In this document: piece by piece, positions 36,068-44,042 of the stretch
How positions within the stretch are numbered: position 1 is the first letter of the stretch
Layout: each line of letters opens with the position of its first letter
Source of the DNA: Vagococcus lutrae
GTDB lineage: Bacteria; Bacillota; Bacilli; Lactobacillales; Vagococcaceae
DNA length: 64,000 nucleotides
Direction: 5' to 3'
NCBI RefSeq assembly: GCF_003987555.1
Contig: NZ_NGJW01000004.1
Coordinates: 123,887-187,886, forward strand
Notes under the pieces: generated by a model
What the model was told of the DNA's origin: nothing
The model's input: only the letters and a program-made list of their open reading frames with translations
Databases searched by the model: none
Position numbers and translations under genes: made by a program

Positions 36068-37138
36068 TTATCTAACTAATAATGCACTAAGCGTTTGAGG
36101 AAGAGGAATATCTAATTCTTCTTCCCAAAAAGAACGCGTCTCTCTTATAAATTTAACAGCTTCAACGATAAGTCCATGACGTTTATAATAATGATAAATG
36201 TAATCTATGTGTTTTTCTTCCAAAACCAAATCTTCCCAAAAACGCAACATTACTATTTTTAAATCAGGTAGAGCAATTAAATCATATTGTATAGCTTCAA
36301 TAAGGTAGTGAATCACTCTTAAATGTAATGCCTCACGATATTCAGATGCCCACGAATAATCATTATAATAAAAATATTTACCTTTATAAATTTTAACTAA
36401 GTGATGACTATTTAGTTGTGATACTTTATTAGCTAGTATCTTTTCGATATATTTTATATCGTCTTTTATATTTATATTGAGGTAATATGCTCCTTTTTGA
36501 TATTTAATAGGATTCTGGTTATAGAATTCCTTAAAATGTTTTCTTATTTGATAAATTGTCGTATGTAACATCATCGTAGTGGATTCTTTTGATTGATCTG
36601 GCCATAATAATTCAATCAATTTATCCTTTGTGACTCTTTTATCCTTCATATGATTCAGTAAAAAAAGAATCTCATATGCTTTTTTGGTTCTTAACAAAAC
36701 TTCTTGTCCATTTGAATTATAAATAGATCCCTCATCAAATACTACAAAATAAAAAGACTTTTGATTTTCTAAACTAACCATATTTGACATACTTAGTTTT
36801 TCCATCATTTTATCAAATCTTTTTTTAGACACTGGCTTCAATAAATAGTCAATAGCATTGAGCTCAAATGCTTCCACAGCATATTCAGAATAAGCTGTGA
36901 CAAAAACTATTTTCATCTCAGGAAACATTTCAGAAAGATAGTTACCTAACTCGATACCTGATAAACTTCCCATATTGATATCTAAAAATAATAAGTCTGG
37001 CTTTAATGTTTCTATTTCATTTAAAACGATTTCTGGATCTGAAATACTTTTGATTATCTTCAACTGTTCGTAATTTCCAATCAGTTTTTCCATCATCTTA
37101 ATGGCAATTAATTCATCATCTACAATCATCACTCTCAT
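36068..37138 (-). CDS. SARP-like response regulator (receiver, winged helix, BTAD)
   Basis: 356 residues. Receiver domain 1-120 with D7/D8, phospho-acceptor D53 (LLFLDINMG) and K102 in YLLKPVSKKR. A transcriptional-regulatory winged helix follows at about 140-225 (RTKKAYEILFLLNHMKDKRVTKDKLIELLWP). The C-terminal third (about 230-356) is a helical BTAD-like domain ending in EEELDIPLPQTLSALL. This architecture parallels SARP activators, which bind direct repeats of 11-bp period close to the -10. It overlaps the kinase gene by 23 bases. The four matching promoters nearby are its probable targets, including its own operon. Confidence 0.85.
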   Translation of the reverse strand: MRVMIVDDELIAIKMMEKLIGNYEQLKIIKSISDPEIVLNEIETLKPDLLFLDINMGSLSGIELGNYLSEMFPEMKIVFVTAYSEYAVEAFELNAIDYLLKPVSKKRFDKMMEKLSMSNMVSLENQKSFYFVVFDEGSIYNSNGQEVLLRTKKAYEILFLLNHMKDKRVTKDKLIELLWPDQSKESTTMMLHTTIYQIRKHFKEFYNQNPIKYQKGAYYLNINIKDDIKYIEKILANKVSQLNSHHLVKIYKGKYFYYNDYSWASEYREALHLRVIHYLIEAIQYDLIALPDLKIVMLRFWEDLVLEEKHIDYIYHYYKRHGLIVEAVKFIRETRSFWEEELDIPLPQTLSALLVR

Positions 37139-40130
37139 TATCTATCCCACCTTTTTTCAAAAAAATCAAAATGTCTGTCCCAATATTCTTTTCAGACTTA
37201 AATATAAACTCTGCATCTAACACTTTTCTGATACGATCATAAGTGTTAACTAATCCAATTCCTGTTTTCTGAGAATTATCATGTAATATCTCCTCTAGTG
37301 TCTGATTGGTCCCTACCCCATCATCAGAAATCTGAATAATCACTTCGTTTTCTCTACTATAAATAGAAATCTTAACTGAACCCTTTCCTTTTTTGGGTAG
37401 AATACCATGACGTATCGCGTTTTCTACCAAAGGCTGTAATACAAGAGGGATAATTTTTATCTCTCTTAGATTCAATTGAGTGTCTATATCAAATACAATA
37501 GATAGTTTGTCCTCAAACCTAATCTCTTCAATTTGACTATAAGCCTTTACCAAATGTAGCTCTTGTTCTAATGTGATAAGCTGATCGGGTTTACTCAAAT
37601 TATACTTTGCATGTAGCAGCTCAATAAAGGCATCCAAAACAACATACATTTTCTCTTCATCAAATTGAGATAAGCCAACTATCGTATTTAAAGTGTTAAA
37701 CAAAAAATGAGGCTCGATTTGTGCTTGTAGCCATGAAATCTCATAGGCTAAAGACTCTTCTACTGTAGATTGTGTATATAATAAATTACCGACTTTTTCT
37801 GTCAGTTCAGTATAATCTAATGGGAAAACAATATGGTCATTAGCTCCACAATGATAGATATTTTTTATCTCTATTTCATAATCATTCGTCAATATGAGTA
37901 TGACTGGCAATTCAATACGTTGATATTTTTTTCTAATAACCTCCGTCATATGATAACCATTTCGTGTCTTTAAAATAGCATCCATCAAAACTATATTAGG
38001 GTTAAAAGAACGAATAGTTTCATACATATTTTCAGTTGATTCCATTGTTCTTACAATATAACCATCATTCATCAATGACTTTTTTAAAGTCAACAACTTC
38101 AAATAATCATCACTTATGACTAAAACTCGTCCTCTTCCTTCAAAATTATTCTGTTCTTGATAATATTCCAAATGACGAATTCTTTCTTTATAATGTTCTT
38201 TTTCTTTTTCAACTTCTGTGTGTTGAAAATAGAGATTGAACACTAGACCACAAGAAGTTCGTTCAATTTCTAATCGACCATCTTGTTTTTTTACTAGTGT
38301 TTGAATCAAACGTACTTCAACTCCATATGTATAATCAAATAATACCGGAGCTAAATTCGGCTCATGAAGTGTCATCTTAACAAATTGAACATGTTCATCA
38401 TCTATATCGGAATTAATTAATATGATCTTAATTTTAATTTCTTTTTTAACTTTTTTATTCTCGAAATATATTTTTTTTGTTCCTTCAATTTTTTTCGCAA
38501 TCGAATAGATTTGAAATAAAATTTGAATAAACATTTGAGGATTGGCAACAATAGAATTGTTATTTTCATCCATATTTAAAATAGGTTTAATATGACTATA
38601 CATCTTATCATGTTTAGATAGACTGCTGACATATTCAATTTTATCAATGACTGATATAAAGCGTGTATTTTCAATGTGATTAACATCTGACATTCGCGTC
38701 ATTCCCATTAGATTTTCTATCAAATTGTTTACTTCTAGATTTATATTTTTCAACAGATGAAATTCATCTATAGGTATCGTTATCTCATCTTGATTAACTT
38801 TCTCTCGTTGAACCATACTATCTAATAAAATATTCATACTATTTAGTGGTACTTGTAAAGCTCTGGAAACCCTTCCGAGAAATATTTCGCGCGTATGATT
38901 CATATTCTCCAAATCATTGGTTAGTTCTTTTGTTTTCAAAAATAAATGCTCGTAATTTTTTACCCACGCAATCAATACGAAAAATACAGATAAAACAATG
39001 TCAAATGGATAATGGGGTAGTGAATAATTTGATCCAACTACGAAACGCCACCAAATCATATGGTGAAACATTGAAAGTAAAGAGTACAATAGAGCCCTTC
39101 TAGACGTCATATTAATATGCTCTAGTTCTAAAATATTCCAAATCGATATAATTAATACACCTATAAATATCCATAAATATAGTCCATAAACACGTAAAAA
39201 CAAATCAATTGGTAACAATAGTAGTACTATACTGATCATAAAATAAGTTTTTTCAATTTTATCCAGAAGTGATAAACGATAATTTCTACTATTGTTCTTA
39301 ACTAACTTCAGTAAAGAAGTTCCTGTCAACATTATTAAAAAAAGCTCTAGTTTTAACTTTTGTTGAGGAGATAAAGTAATATAGTAAAAGATTGCTTTTT
39401 CTCCCGTACTTAACATATATAAAAAAGCCAAACTTAAAAAGACTCCTGCAAAATGTAAATAATCCGAATTAATTTTAGCTATAAAAAATAAACTTAAAGA
39501 GAAGAGACCTACAATCAACAGTATTGTGCTTGTGAAAATTTCAGAATTTCGATTTAACACTGTCTTGTGTTCAATGTATTCTTGTGGGCCAAGTTTCATA
39601 CTTCGAACGATACCACCTGCTTGATGAGGAGTATTAACGACTTGAACAACAATTTTAAGTTGATTTTCTCCTTCTTCCTTTTCAAAATTAAAAATACGTG
39701 GTGAAAATTCTCTTTGTTTCCCCTCATTTAGTTGGCTGTAAATTAATTCATTTCCAATAAATATATTACTTAATCCCTTTATATTCCCAGTATATAAAGC
39801 TAAATGCATTTCTTCTTCAGGCACGGTGACTTTTAGATAATAGGTCCCCTTATATTCATCTTGATTCCTTGTAAAGTGACGGTTCCAACTTTGAGGGACC
39901 TCTATTGTTTGACTCGTTTTAGTCTTATCTCTAGTAGGCAGCACCCACTTATCTTTATAAAACAGCCACTCTCCATCTAAATTGATACTATCATTCATTT
40001 CGTATTTATAATGAACTTTCCCATTTTTAACAAGTGGCTCATTTGGTTGATAACTCATAAACCAAATTAATCTAAATACAGTTAATATAATTAAAAAAAA
40101 CAAAAAAAGATATTTCCTATTATTTTCCAT
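37116..40130 (-). CDS. Hybrid 7TM sensor kinase with degenerate first kinase and YesM-type second kinase
   Basis: 1004 residues. After a membrane helix (about 8-25), an extracellular jelly-roll domain (about 45-185, INLDGEWLFYKDKW) leads into seven membrane helices (about 198-395), the 7TMR-DISM layout. A first kinase-like module (about 405-640) has Arg 423 where HisKA carries its phospho-His, and its N-box is lost. A receiver domain (665-785) keeps D717. The last part (about 790-1004) is a YesM-type kinase with H808 in EPHFLFN, LVENAIRHG and ISDDGVGT. This last part is the likely active kinase. The stop overlaps the SARP-like regulator gene by 23 bases, which indicates coupled expression. 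Confidence 0.88.
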   Translation of the reverse strand: MENNRKYLFLFFLIILTVFRLIWFMSYQPNEPLVKNGKVHYKYEMNDSINLDGEWLFYKDKWVLPTRDKTKTSQTIEVPQSWNRHFTRNQDEYKGTYYLKVTVPEEEMHLALYTGNIKGLSNIFIGNELIYSQLNEGKQREFSPRIFNFEKEEGENQLKIVVQVVNTPHQAGGIVRSMKLGPQEYIEHKTVLNRNSEIFTSTILLIVGLFSLSLFFIAKINSDYLHFAGVFLSLAFLYMLSTGEKAIFYYITLSPQQKLKLELFLIMLTGTSLLKLVKNNSRNYRLSLLDKIEKTYFMISIVLLLLPIDLFLRVYGLYLWIFIGVLIISIWNILELEHINMTSRRALLYSLLSMFHHMIWWRFVVGSNYSLPHYPFDIVLSVFFVLIAWVKNYEHLFLKTKELTNDLENMNHTREIFLGRVSRALQVPLNSMNILLDSMVQREKVNQDEITIPIDEFHLLKNINLEVNNLIENLMGMTRMSDVNHIENTRFISVIDKIEYVSSLSKHDKMYSHIKPILNMDENNNSIVANPQMFIQILFQIYSIAKKIEGTKKIYFENKKVKKEIKIKIILINSDIDDEHVQFVKMTLHEPNLAPVLFDYTYGVEVRLIQTLVKKQDGRLEIERTSCGLVFNLYFQHTEVEKEKEHYKERIRHLEYYQEQNNFEGRGRVLVISDDYLKLLTLKKSLMNDGYIVRTMESTENMYETIRSFNPNIVLMDAILKTRNGYHMTEVIRKKYQRIELPVILILTNDYEIEIKNIYHCGANDHIVFPLDYTELTEKVGNLLYTQSTVEESLAYEISWLQAQIEPHFLFNTLNTIVGLSQFDEEKMYVVLDAFIELLHAKYNLSKPDQLITLEQELHLVKAYSQIEEIRFEDKLSIVFDIDTQLNLREIKIIPLVLQPLVENAIRHGILPKKGKGSVKISIYSRENEVIIQISDDGVGTNQTLEEILHDNSQKTGIGLVNTYDRIRKVLDAEFIFKSEKNIGTDILIFLKKGGIDNESDDCR

Positions 40131-40208
40131 TCACATAGTCCTCCCTAATAAAGAATACTATAATTAAACTAAAAAAGGACTTAATTGCGGATTTTTTATT
40201 ATAAGTAT

Positions 40209-40241
40209 ATTATAAGCAAAGAAACTGAACGAAAAATGAAA
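40209..40241 (-). promoter_or_regulatory. SARP-like regulator box and -10 of the kinase/regulator operon, site D
   Basis: On the minus strand TTTCATTTTTCGTTCA (40226-40241) has a TTTCA and a GTTCA 11 bases apart. Eleven bases later comes TATAAT (40209-40214). The kinase start codon is at 40130. This places the system under its own control. The repeats form part of the terminator stem of the upstream gene. Confidence 0.6.
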
Positions 40242-40270
40242 CCAAGTTCATTTTTCGTTCAGTTTCTTTA
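40219..40270 (-). terminator. Long terminator hairpin that also carries regulator repeats
   Basis: AAAGAAACTGAACGAAAAATGAA is matched by its near-perfect reverse complement around a six-base loop (stem over 20 bp). On the minus strand it directly follows the stop of the decayed regulator gene and ends in TTTCTTTGC. The 3' arm is the site D repeat pair. Confidence 0.7.
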
Positions 40271-40990
40271 TTTTCTTATGTATATTTCATCATACGACTT
40301 CTCAAAATCTAATGGAAAAAGAACATTATAGTGTTCCCAATACTTTTGAGTGTTTAAAAGTAAAGCCTTTATCTGAATATATTCTTTCTGTCTGTCTAAA
40401 TTTACTACCAGTTTTTCTAACAATGATAAATCAGTCAAATAGTCCTCTTCAAATAAAATTAATAATTGATTCAATATATCTTTTGATAATGTCTCAAGAT
40501 GTAGCCCATCTTTTACCCATTTAATACACTTTGTATGTATTATTTTCCCATATTGTTGTGCCCATCTATATGAAAATCCCTCAAAGTATTTCCCTTTGTA
40601 CAATAATAATAATTGATGTATCCGTTCTTCATTCGGCGTCAAATCAAGTAGAGATTCAAGCTGTTTAATGTCACTTTGAACTTCAATATTTAAATAATAG
40701 ATGCCACCTTTATAACCAATGACATCTTTAATTCCAATTGCATTAAACTTTTTTCTCATCTGATATAGTATCGTGTGGAATGACCCATCTGCACTTGTTT
40801 GACACGTCTGTGGAAATAAATCTTCAATAATTTGATCTTTAGTCACTATCTGATTGCTATGATGAAAGAGAAAAAATAATTCATATGCTTTTTGATTTTC
40901 AAGTAAAATGATCTTATTTTTGAGTCAGTTAAACTTATATTGCCTAAAGAGTGAATTATTAAATAGTTTTCTTTATTTCTTCTTTCACAA
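40268..40990 (-). pseudogene. Decayed paralogue of the SARP-like response regulator (receiver lost, frameshifted)
   Basis: The open part, 40268-40846, encodes 192 residues (winged-helix end and BTAD, such as KYWEHYNVLFPLDF) clearly related to the 36068-37138 regulator. Homology continues upstream of the only possible start, a GTG without a ribosome-binding site: KIILLENQKAYELFFLFHH, then, after a one-base loss in the T run at 40917-40921, NYLIIHSLGNISLTDSK in another frame. No receiver domain and no start precede it; a TGA lies at 40993-40995. It keeps a site C promoter. A receiver-less regulator is possible only if the GTG is used. Confidence 0.7.
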
Positions 40991-41001
40991 CATCACGATT
41001 T

Positions 41002-41034
41002 ACTATACTATAAAAGAATGAACGAATCCTGAAC
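41002..41034 (-). promoter_or_regulatory. SARP-like regulator box and -10, site C
   Basis: On the minus strand GTTCAGGATTCGTTCA (41019-41034) has two GTTCA units 11 bases apart, then 11 bases, then TATAGT (41002-41007). It lies just before the decayed regulator paralogue. The predicted transcript would begin almost exactly where homology ends. Confidence 0.65.
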
Positions 41035-41035
41035 A

Positions 41036-41082
41036 AAAAACACCCTAGCCTCGTTATATGTGAAACTAGGATGTTTTTGCTA
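41036..41082 (-). terminator. Terminator of the peptide transporter gene
   Basis: The minus strand has AAACATCCTAG, a 16-base loop and CTAGGGTGTTT followed by TTTG. One G-U-type change is in the stem. It lies 17 bases after the stop and abuts site C. Confidence 0.75.
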
Positions 41083-41098
41083 TTTATAAGAGGGATAA

Positions 41099-42562
41099 TT
41101 ATCTAACATTCCCCATTAAGTTTTGAATAGGTTTTCTAATAGTGAAGAGGATTATTCCTGTTAGAACTGCCACAGCCCCAACAATTCCAAAATAAGCTGA
41201 TTCATTTTGTGGTGTAAAGAATCGAGAGATTTGAGCATTGATAGCTTGTGAAGAGGCATCCGCTAACAGCCAAATCGCTAATGTTTGTGCTTCAAAAGCT
41301 TTCGGAGCAAGCTTGGTTGTAACCGAAAGCCCTACTGGAGACAAGCACATCTCACCTAAAATCATAATAAAGAAGCTAAAAATCAACCATAATGGACTGA
41401 CACGTTGATCAGTGCCAAATAAAAGTGCTGGAAACATTAGTAAAACAAATGACAATCCTGCTAAAACTAATCCCAATGAGAACTTAACAACGGTTGATGG
41501 TTGACGCTTACCAAGTTTTGTCCATAATGTTACAAATACCGGTGTTAATAAGACAACAAAAACCGGATTTAAAATTTGGTACCAACTCGCTGGTACATTA
41601 AAGCCAAATAATGTTTGTTGCGTACGTTCACTAGCAAATAATGCTAGGATAGATGAACCTTGTTCCTCCAATGACCAAAAAACAATCGCTGATATAAATA
41701 GCGGAATATAAGCACGCACCTTGCTTCTCTCTTCTAACGACACATCTTTAGACCGTAACATTCTCGTAAAATAAAAAACAGGTAGACCTATCCCTAATAC
41801 ACTAATAAAATTAATAAAGAAATCAATCGTTAGATGACCCGTAACCGCCGCTCCTCCAAAGATAATTGCGACAATAATTAAAGCTAAAATGAAAGTTTTG
41901 ATTACTTTAGGACGCTCTGTTGCCGTAATGGGATTGCTAGGCTGCTTGCCAATTTCTTTTAAGGTATATTTACCTTGGAAATAATAGACAATTAATCCAA
42001 CTAACATTCCAATAGCTGCGACAAAAAATCCTAAATGATAGTTAACCGTTTGTCCCAACGTCCCCACAATAATCGGTGCTAGTAAACTTCCAATATTGAT
42101 TCCCATATAAAAAATCGAGAAACCAGCGTCACGACGCACATCTTCAGGAGCATACAATCCACCAACCATACTTGAAACGTTAGATTTTAACATCCCCGTT
42201 CCAATAACGATAAATATCATGGAAATAAACAGTGCCGCAATTCCAAACGGTGTGGCCAAAACAACATGCCCCAACATGATAAAGAGCCCGCCTATAAAAA
42301 CCGTCTTACGTGAACCAAGTAGGCGATCAGCCATCCATCCCCCAACAATACTCGACATAAATACTAGGGAACCATAAACAGACATAATCGCTACAGAGGT
42401 TGCTTTTGGTAAGCCTAGCCCTCCATTCGCAACCGTATCGTACATATAGTACAATAAAATCGCTCGCATACCATAATAACTAAATCGCTCCCACATTTCT
42501 GTGAAGAACAGTGTTGCCAACCCTCTCGGCTGACCAAAAAATGTTTTTTCTTCGGATTTCAT
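41099..42562 (-). CDS. dtpT: DtpT-type di-/tripeptide transporter (POT family)
   Basis: 487 residues from the ATG at 42562 (AAAGGTGG upstream). About 12-14 membrane helices are predicted. POT family signatures are present: EMWERFSYYGMRAIL near the N-terminus (the ExxER proton-coupling motif) and FSIFYMGINIGSLLAP (PTR2 motif). It imports di- and tripeptides with protons. A CodY-like box lies 36-50 bases upstream, which fits the known repression of peptide uptake by CodY when amino acids are plentiful. It is a single-gene unit with its own terminator. Confidence 0.92.
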   Translation of the reverse strand: MKSEEKTFFGQPRGLATLFFTEMWERFSYYGMRAILLYYMYDTVANGGLGLPKATSVAIMSVYGSLVFMSSIVGGWMADRLLGSRKTVFIGGLFIMLGHVVLATPFGIAALFISMIFIVIGTGMLKSNVSSMVGGLYAPEDVRRDAGFSIFYMGINIGSLLAPIIVGTLGQTVNYHLGFFVAAIGMLVGLIVYYFQGKYTLKEIGKQPSNPITATERPKVIKTFILALIIVAIIFGGAAVTGHLTIDFFINFISVLGIGLPVFYFTRMLRSKDVSLEERSKVRAYIPLFISAIVFWSLEEQGSSILALFASERTQQTLFGFNVPASWYQILNPVFVVLLTPVFVTLWTKLGKRQPSTVVKFSLGLVLAGLSFVLLMFPALLFGTDQRVSPLWLIFSFFIMILGEMCLSPVGLSVTTKLAPKAFEAQTLAIWLLADASSQAINAQISRFFTPQNESAYFGIVGAVAVLTGIILFTIRKPIQNLMGNVR

Positions 42563-42597
42563 AAAAACCACCTTTGTTTTTTGTCAGAAATTGCTTA

Positions 42598-42612
42598 AAT
42601 TTTCTGAATTTT
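42598..42612 (-). promoter_or_regulatory. CodY-like box before the peptide transporter
   Basis: On the minus strand AAAATTCAGAAAATT matches the CodY consensus AATTTTCWGAAAATT at 13 of 15 positions. It lies shortly upstream of the dtpT start, and peptide transporters are typical CodY targets. Confidence 0.6.
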
Positions 42613-42744
42613 TTCTACAAATTATCTTCATCCGAATGAAAATAAAATGCAATTATTAAATTATACTCCCACTTTTTTTATTTTTCAATGGAATATCTTG
42701 CATAAATGATAAATAGTAAAAACAAAAACTGTATGATTATACAT

Positions 42745-42786
42745 AAAAAGAGAACCATGCTGTATGTCGCATGGTTCTCTTTTTAT
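42745..42786 (-). terminator. Terminator of the peroxiredoxin gene
   Basis: AAAAGAGAACCATGC and GCATGGTTCTCTTTT form a 15-bp perfect stem around an eight-base loop. It lies nine bases after the stop codon. Confidence 0.85.
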
Positions 42787-42794
42787 GATCAAAA

Positions 42795-43466
42795 CTATTT
42801 TTCCATAGGCTTACTAATAAACCACCAGTCACGATATTCAACGTCTTTATTGTCTTTCATCGTTTCACGACGTTCTTGAGCAAGTTCTTCTGTTTTTGCT
42901 GGCTCAATCAATACATCAGAACCTAAAATATCGTTGTTTGGCCAATTTTCAGGCATAGCTGTACCATGTTTATCCGCATATTGTAATGCCTTAACAGTAC
43001 GGATAATTTCTGGCACACTACGGCCTGCTTCTTGTGGATAGTACATCATTGTGCGAAGAATTCCCTTGTCATCGACAATGAAAACTGCACGAACCGTATC
43101 TGTTCCTTTTGCTTCATGAATCATTCCTAGTTTATTTGCGACACGACCAAGTGAGTCCGCTATAATCGGGAATGTAATTTCTTGTCCCATATGCTCTTTA
43201 ATCCACTCAGTCCATTTTAAGTGAGATACAACTGAGTCAACAGATAAACCTACAAGCTCCGTATTCATCGCTTTAAACTCTTCATGTGCTGCAGCTAAGC
43301 CAACAAATTCAGTTGTACACACTGGTGTAAAGTCGCTTGGATGACTGAATAACACAAACCACTTTCCTTTTAAATCATTTGGTAACGTCATCTCTCCATG
43401 AGTTGTTGTCGCTTTCATTTCTGGTAATGGTGCTCCTAAAATTGGTAATCCCATACTGTTTTCCAT
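42795..43466 (-). CDS. 1-Cys peroxiredoxin (Prx6 type)
   Basis: 223 residues. The peroxidatic Cys 50 is in HPSDFTPVCTTEF, the Prx6/1-Cys motif. No other cysteine occurs in the protein, so it must be recycled by an outside thiol. The length and C-terminal extension (WWFISKPMEK) also match the Prx6 group. It reduces peroxides in the cytoplasm. A dyad resembling CRP/FNR-family operators lies about 100 bases upstream. Otherwise it stands alone between a peptide transporter and an Mga-like regulator. Confidence 0.9.
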   Translation of the reverse strand: MENSMGLPILGAPLPEMKATTTHGEMTLPNDLKGKWFVLFSHPSDFTPVCTTEFVGLAAAHEEFKAMNTELVGLSVDSVVSHLKWTEWIKEHMGQEITFPIIADSLGRVANKLGMIHEAKGTDTVRAVFIVDDKGILRTMMYYPQEAGRSVPEIIRTVKALQYADKHGTAMPENWPNNDILGSDVLIEPAKTEELAQERRETMKDNKDVEYRDWWFISKPMEK

Positions 43467-43567
43467 ATACTACGCTCCCTTTCTGATTAGACTAAATAGT
43501 AATCAAATAATTAATTACCTTATATTATTATTTTAGTATAGCTTTCATATTTATTCAAGAGATACGC

Positions 43568-43583
43568 TGTGATGATTATCACA
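43568..43583. promoter_or_regulatory. CRP/FNR-like palindrome in the peroxiredoxin-Mga intergenic region
   Basis: TGTGATGATTATCACA has perfect TGTGAT and ATCACA arms around four bases, the TGTGA-N6-TCACA pattern. The 294-base gap 43467-43760 holds the divergent promoters of the peroxiredoxin and Mga-like genes but no recognised gene. The palindrome is the only clear operator-like sequence in it. Which protein binds is unknown. Confidence 0.4.
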
Positions 43584-43760
43584 CTTAAAACGATAATTAC
43601 CTTAAATATGATTTGCTATTTAATTATGCAAAATTGTTATATTACCTCTATCCCTTATTTTATTTATATATTCTTTTATTCTAAATAGTCAATCATTCAC
43701 TTTTATGTTAAAATTCATTTGTTAACTCTCACACATATCGTTTAAAAGGAGGCGTTTACT

Positions 43761-44042
43761 ATGATAACCAGCTTCTTGAAAAGAAATGAATTAGCAAAAC
43801 TAAAGATGTTAGCTATTATTTTATATCAGAATAAAATTGAATTAAAAGAACTAAGAGACACGTTAAATTACAGTACTAGAACTATTGCAAGATTAGTAGC
43901 CGAGTTAAATAACGACATAGAAAAATCGACGCTTTCCATTCCCAATATTATTATCAATGGCAAATATATTAGACTCCATTCCAATCTTGAAGATGAACGT
44001 TTTTTTACAAGCTACACAAAAAACTCTGTCTGTTTTATTTGA
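43761..44042 (+). pseudogene. Mga-like regulator, N-terminal part before a frameshift
   Basis: 93 codons, starting after AAAGGAGG. A helix-turn-helix (ELKELRDTLNYSTRTIARLVAELN, about residues 25-48) is followed by a segment typical of the first winged helix of Mga-family regulators, up to the TGA at 44040-44042. The next part of the protein continues in another frame from 44039, so one base has probably been lost in the T-rich run at 44033-44039. The two parts together have the expected length of an Mga-type regulator. Confidence 0.65.

Noticed and set aside
43467..43567. PerR or Fur box before the peroxiredoxin gene
   Set aside because: AT-rich stretches resemble parts of the consensus, but no segment matches the TTATAAT-N-ATTATAA dyad well enough.
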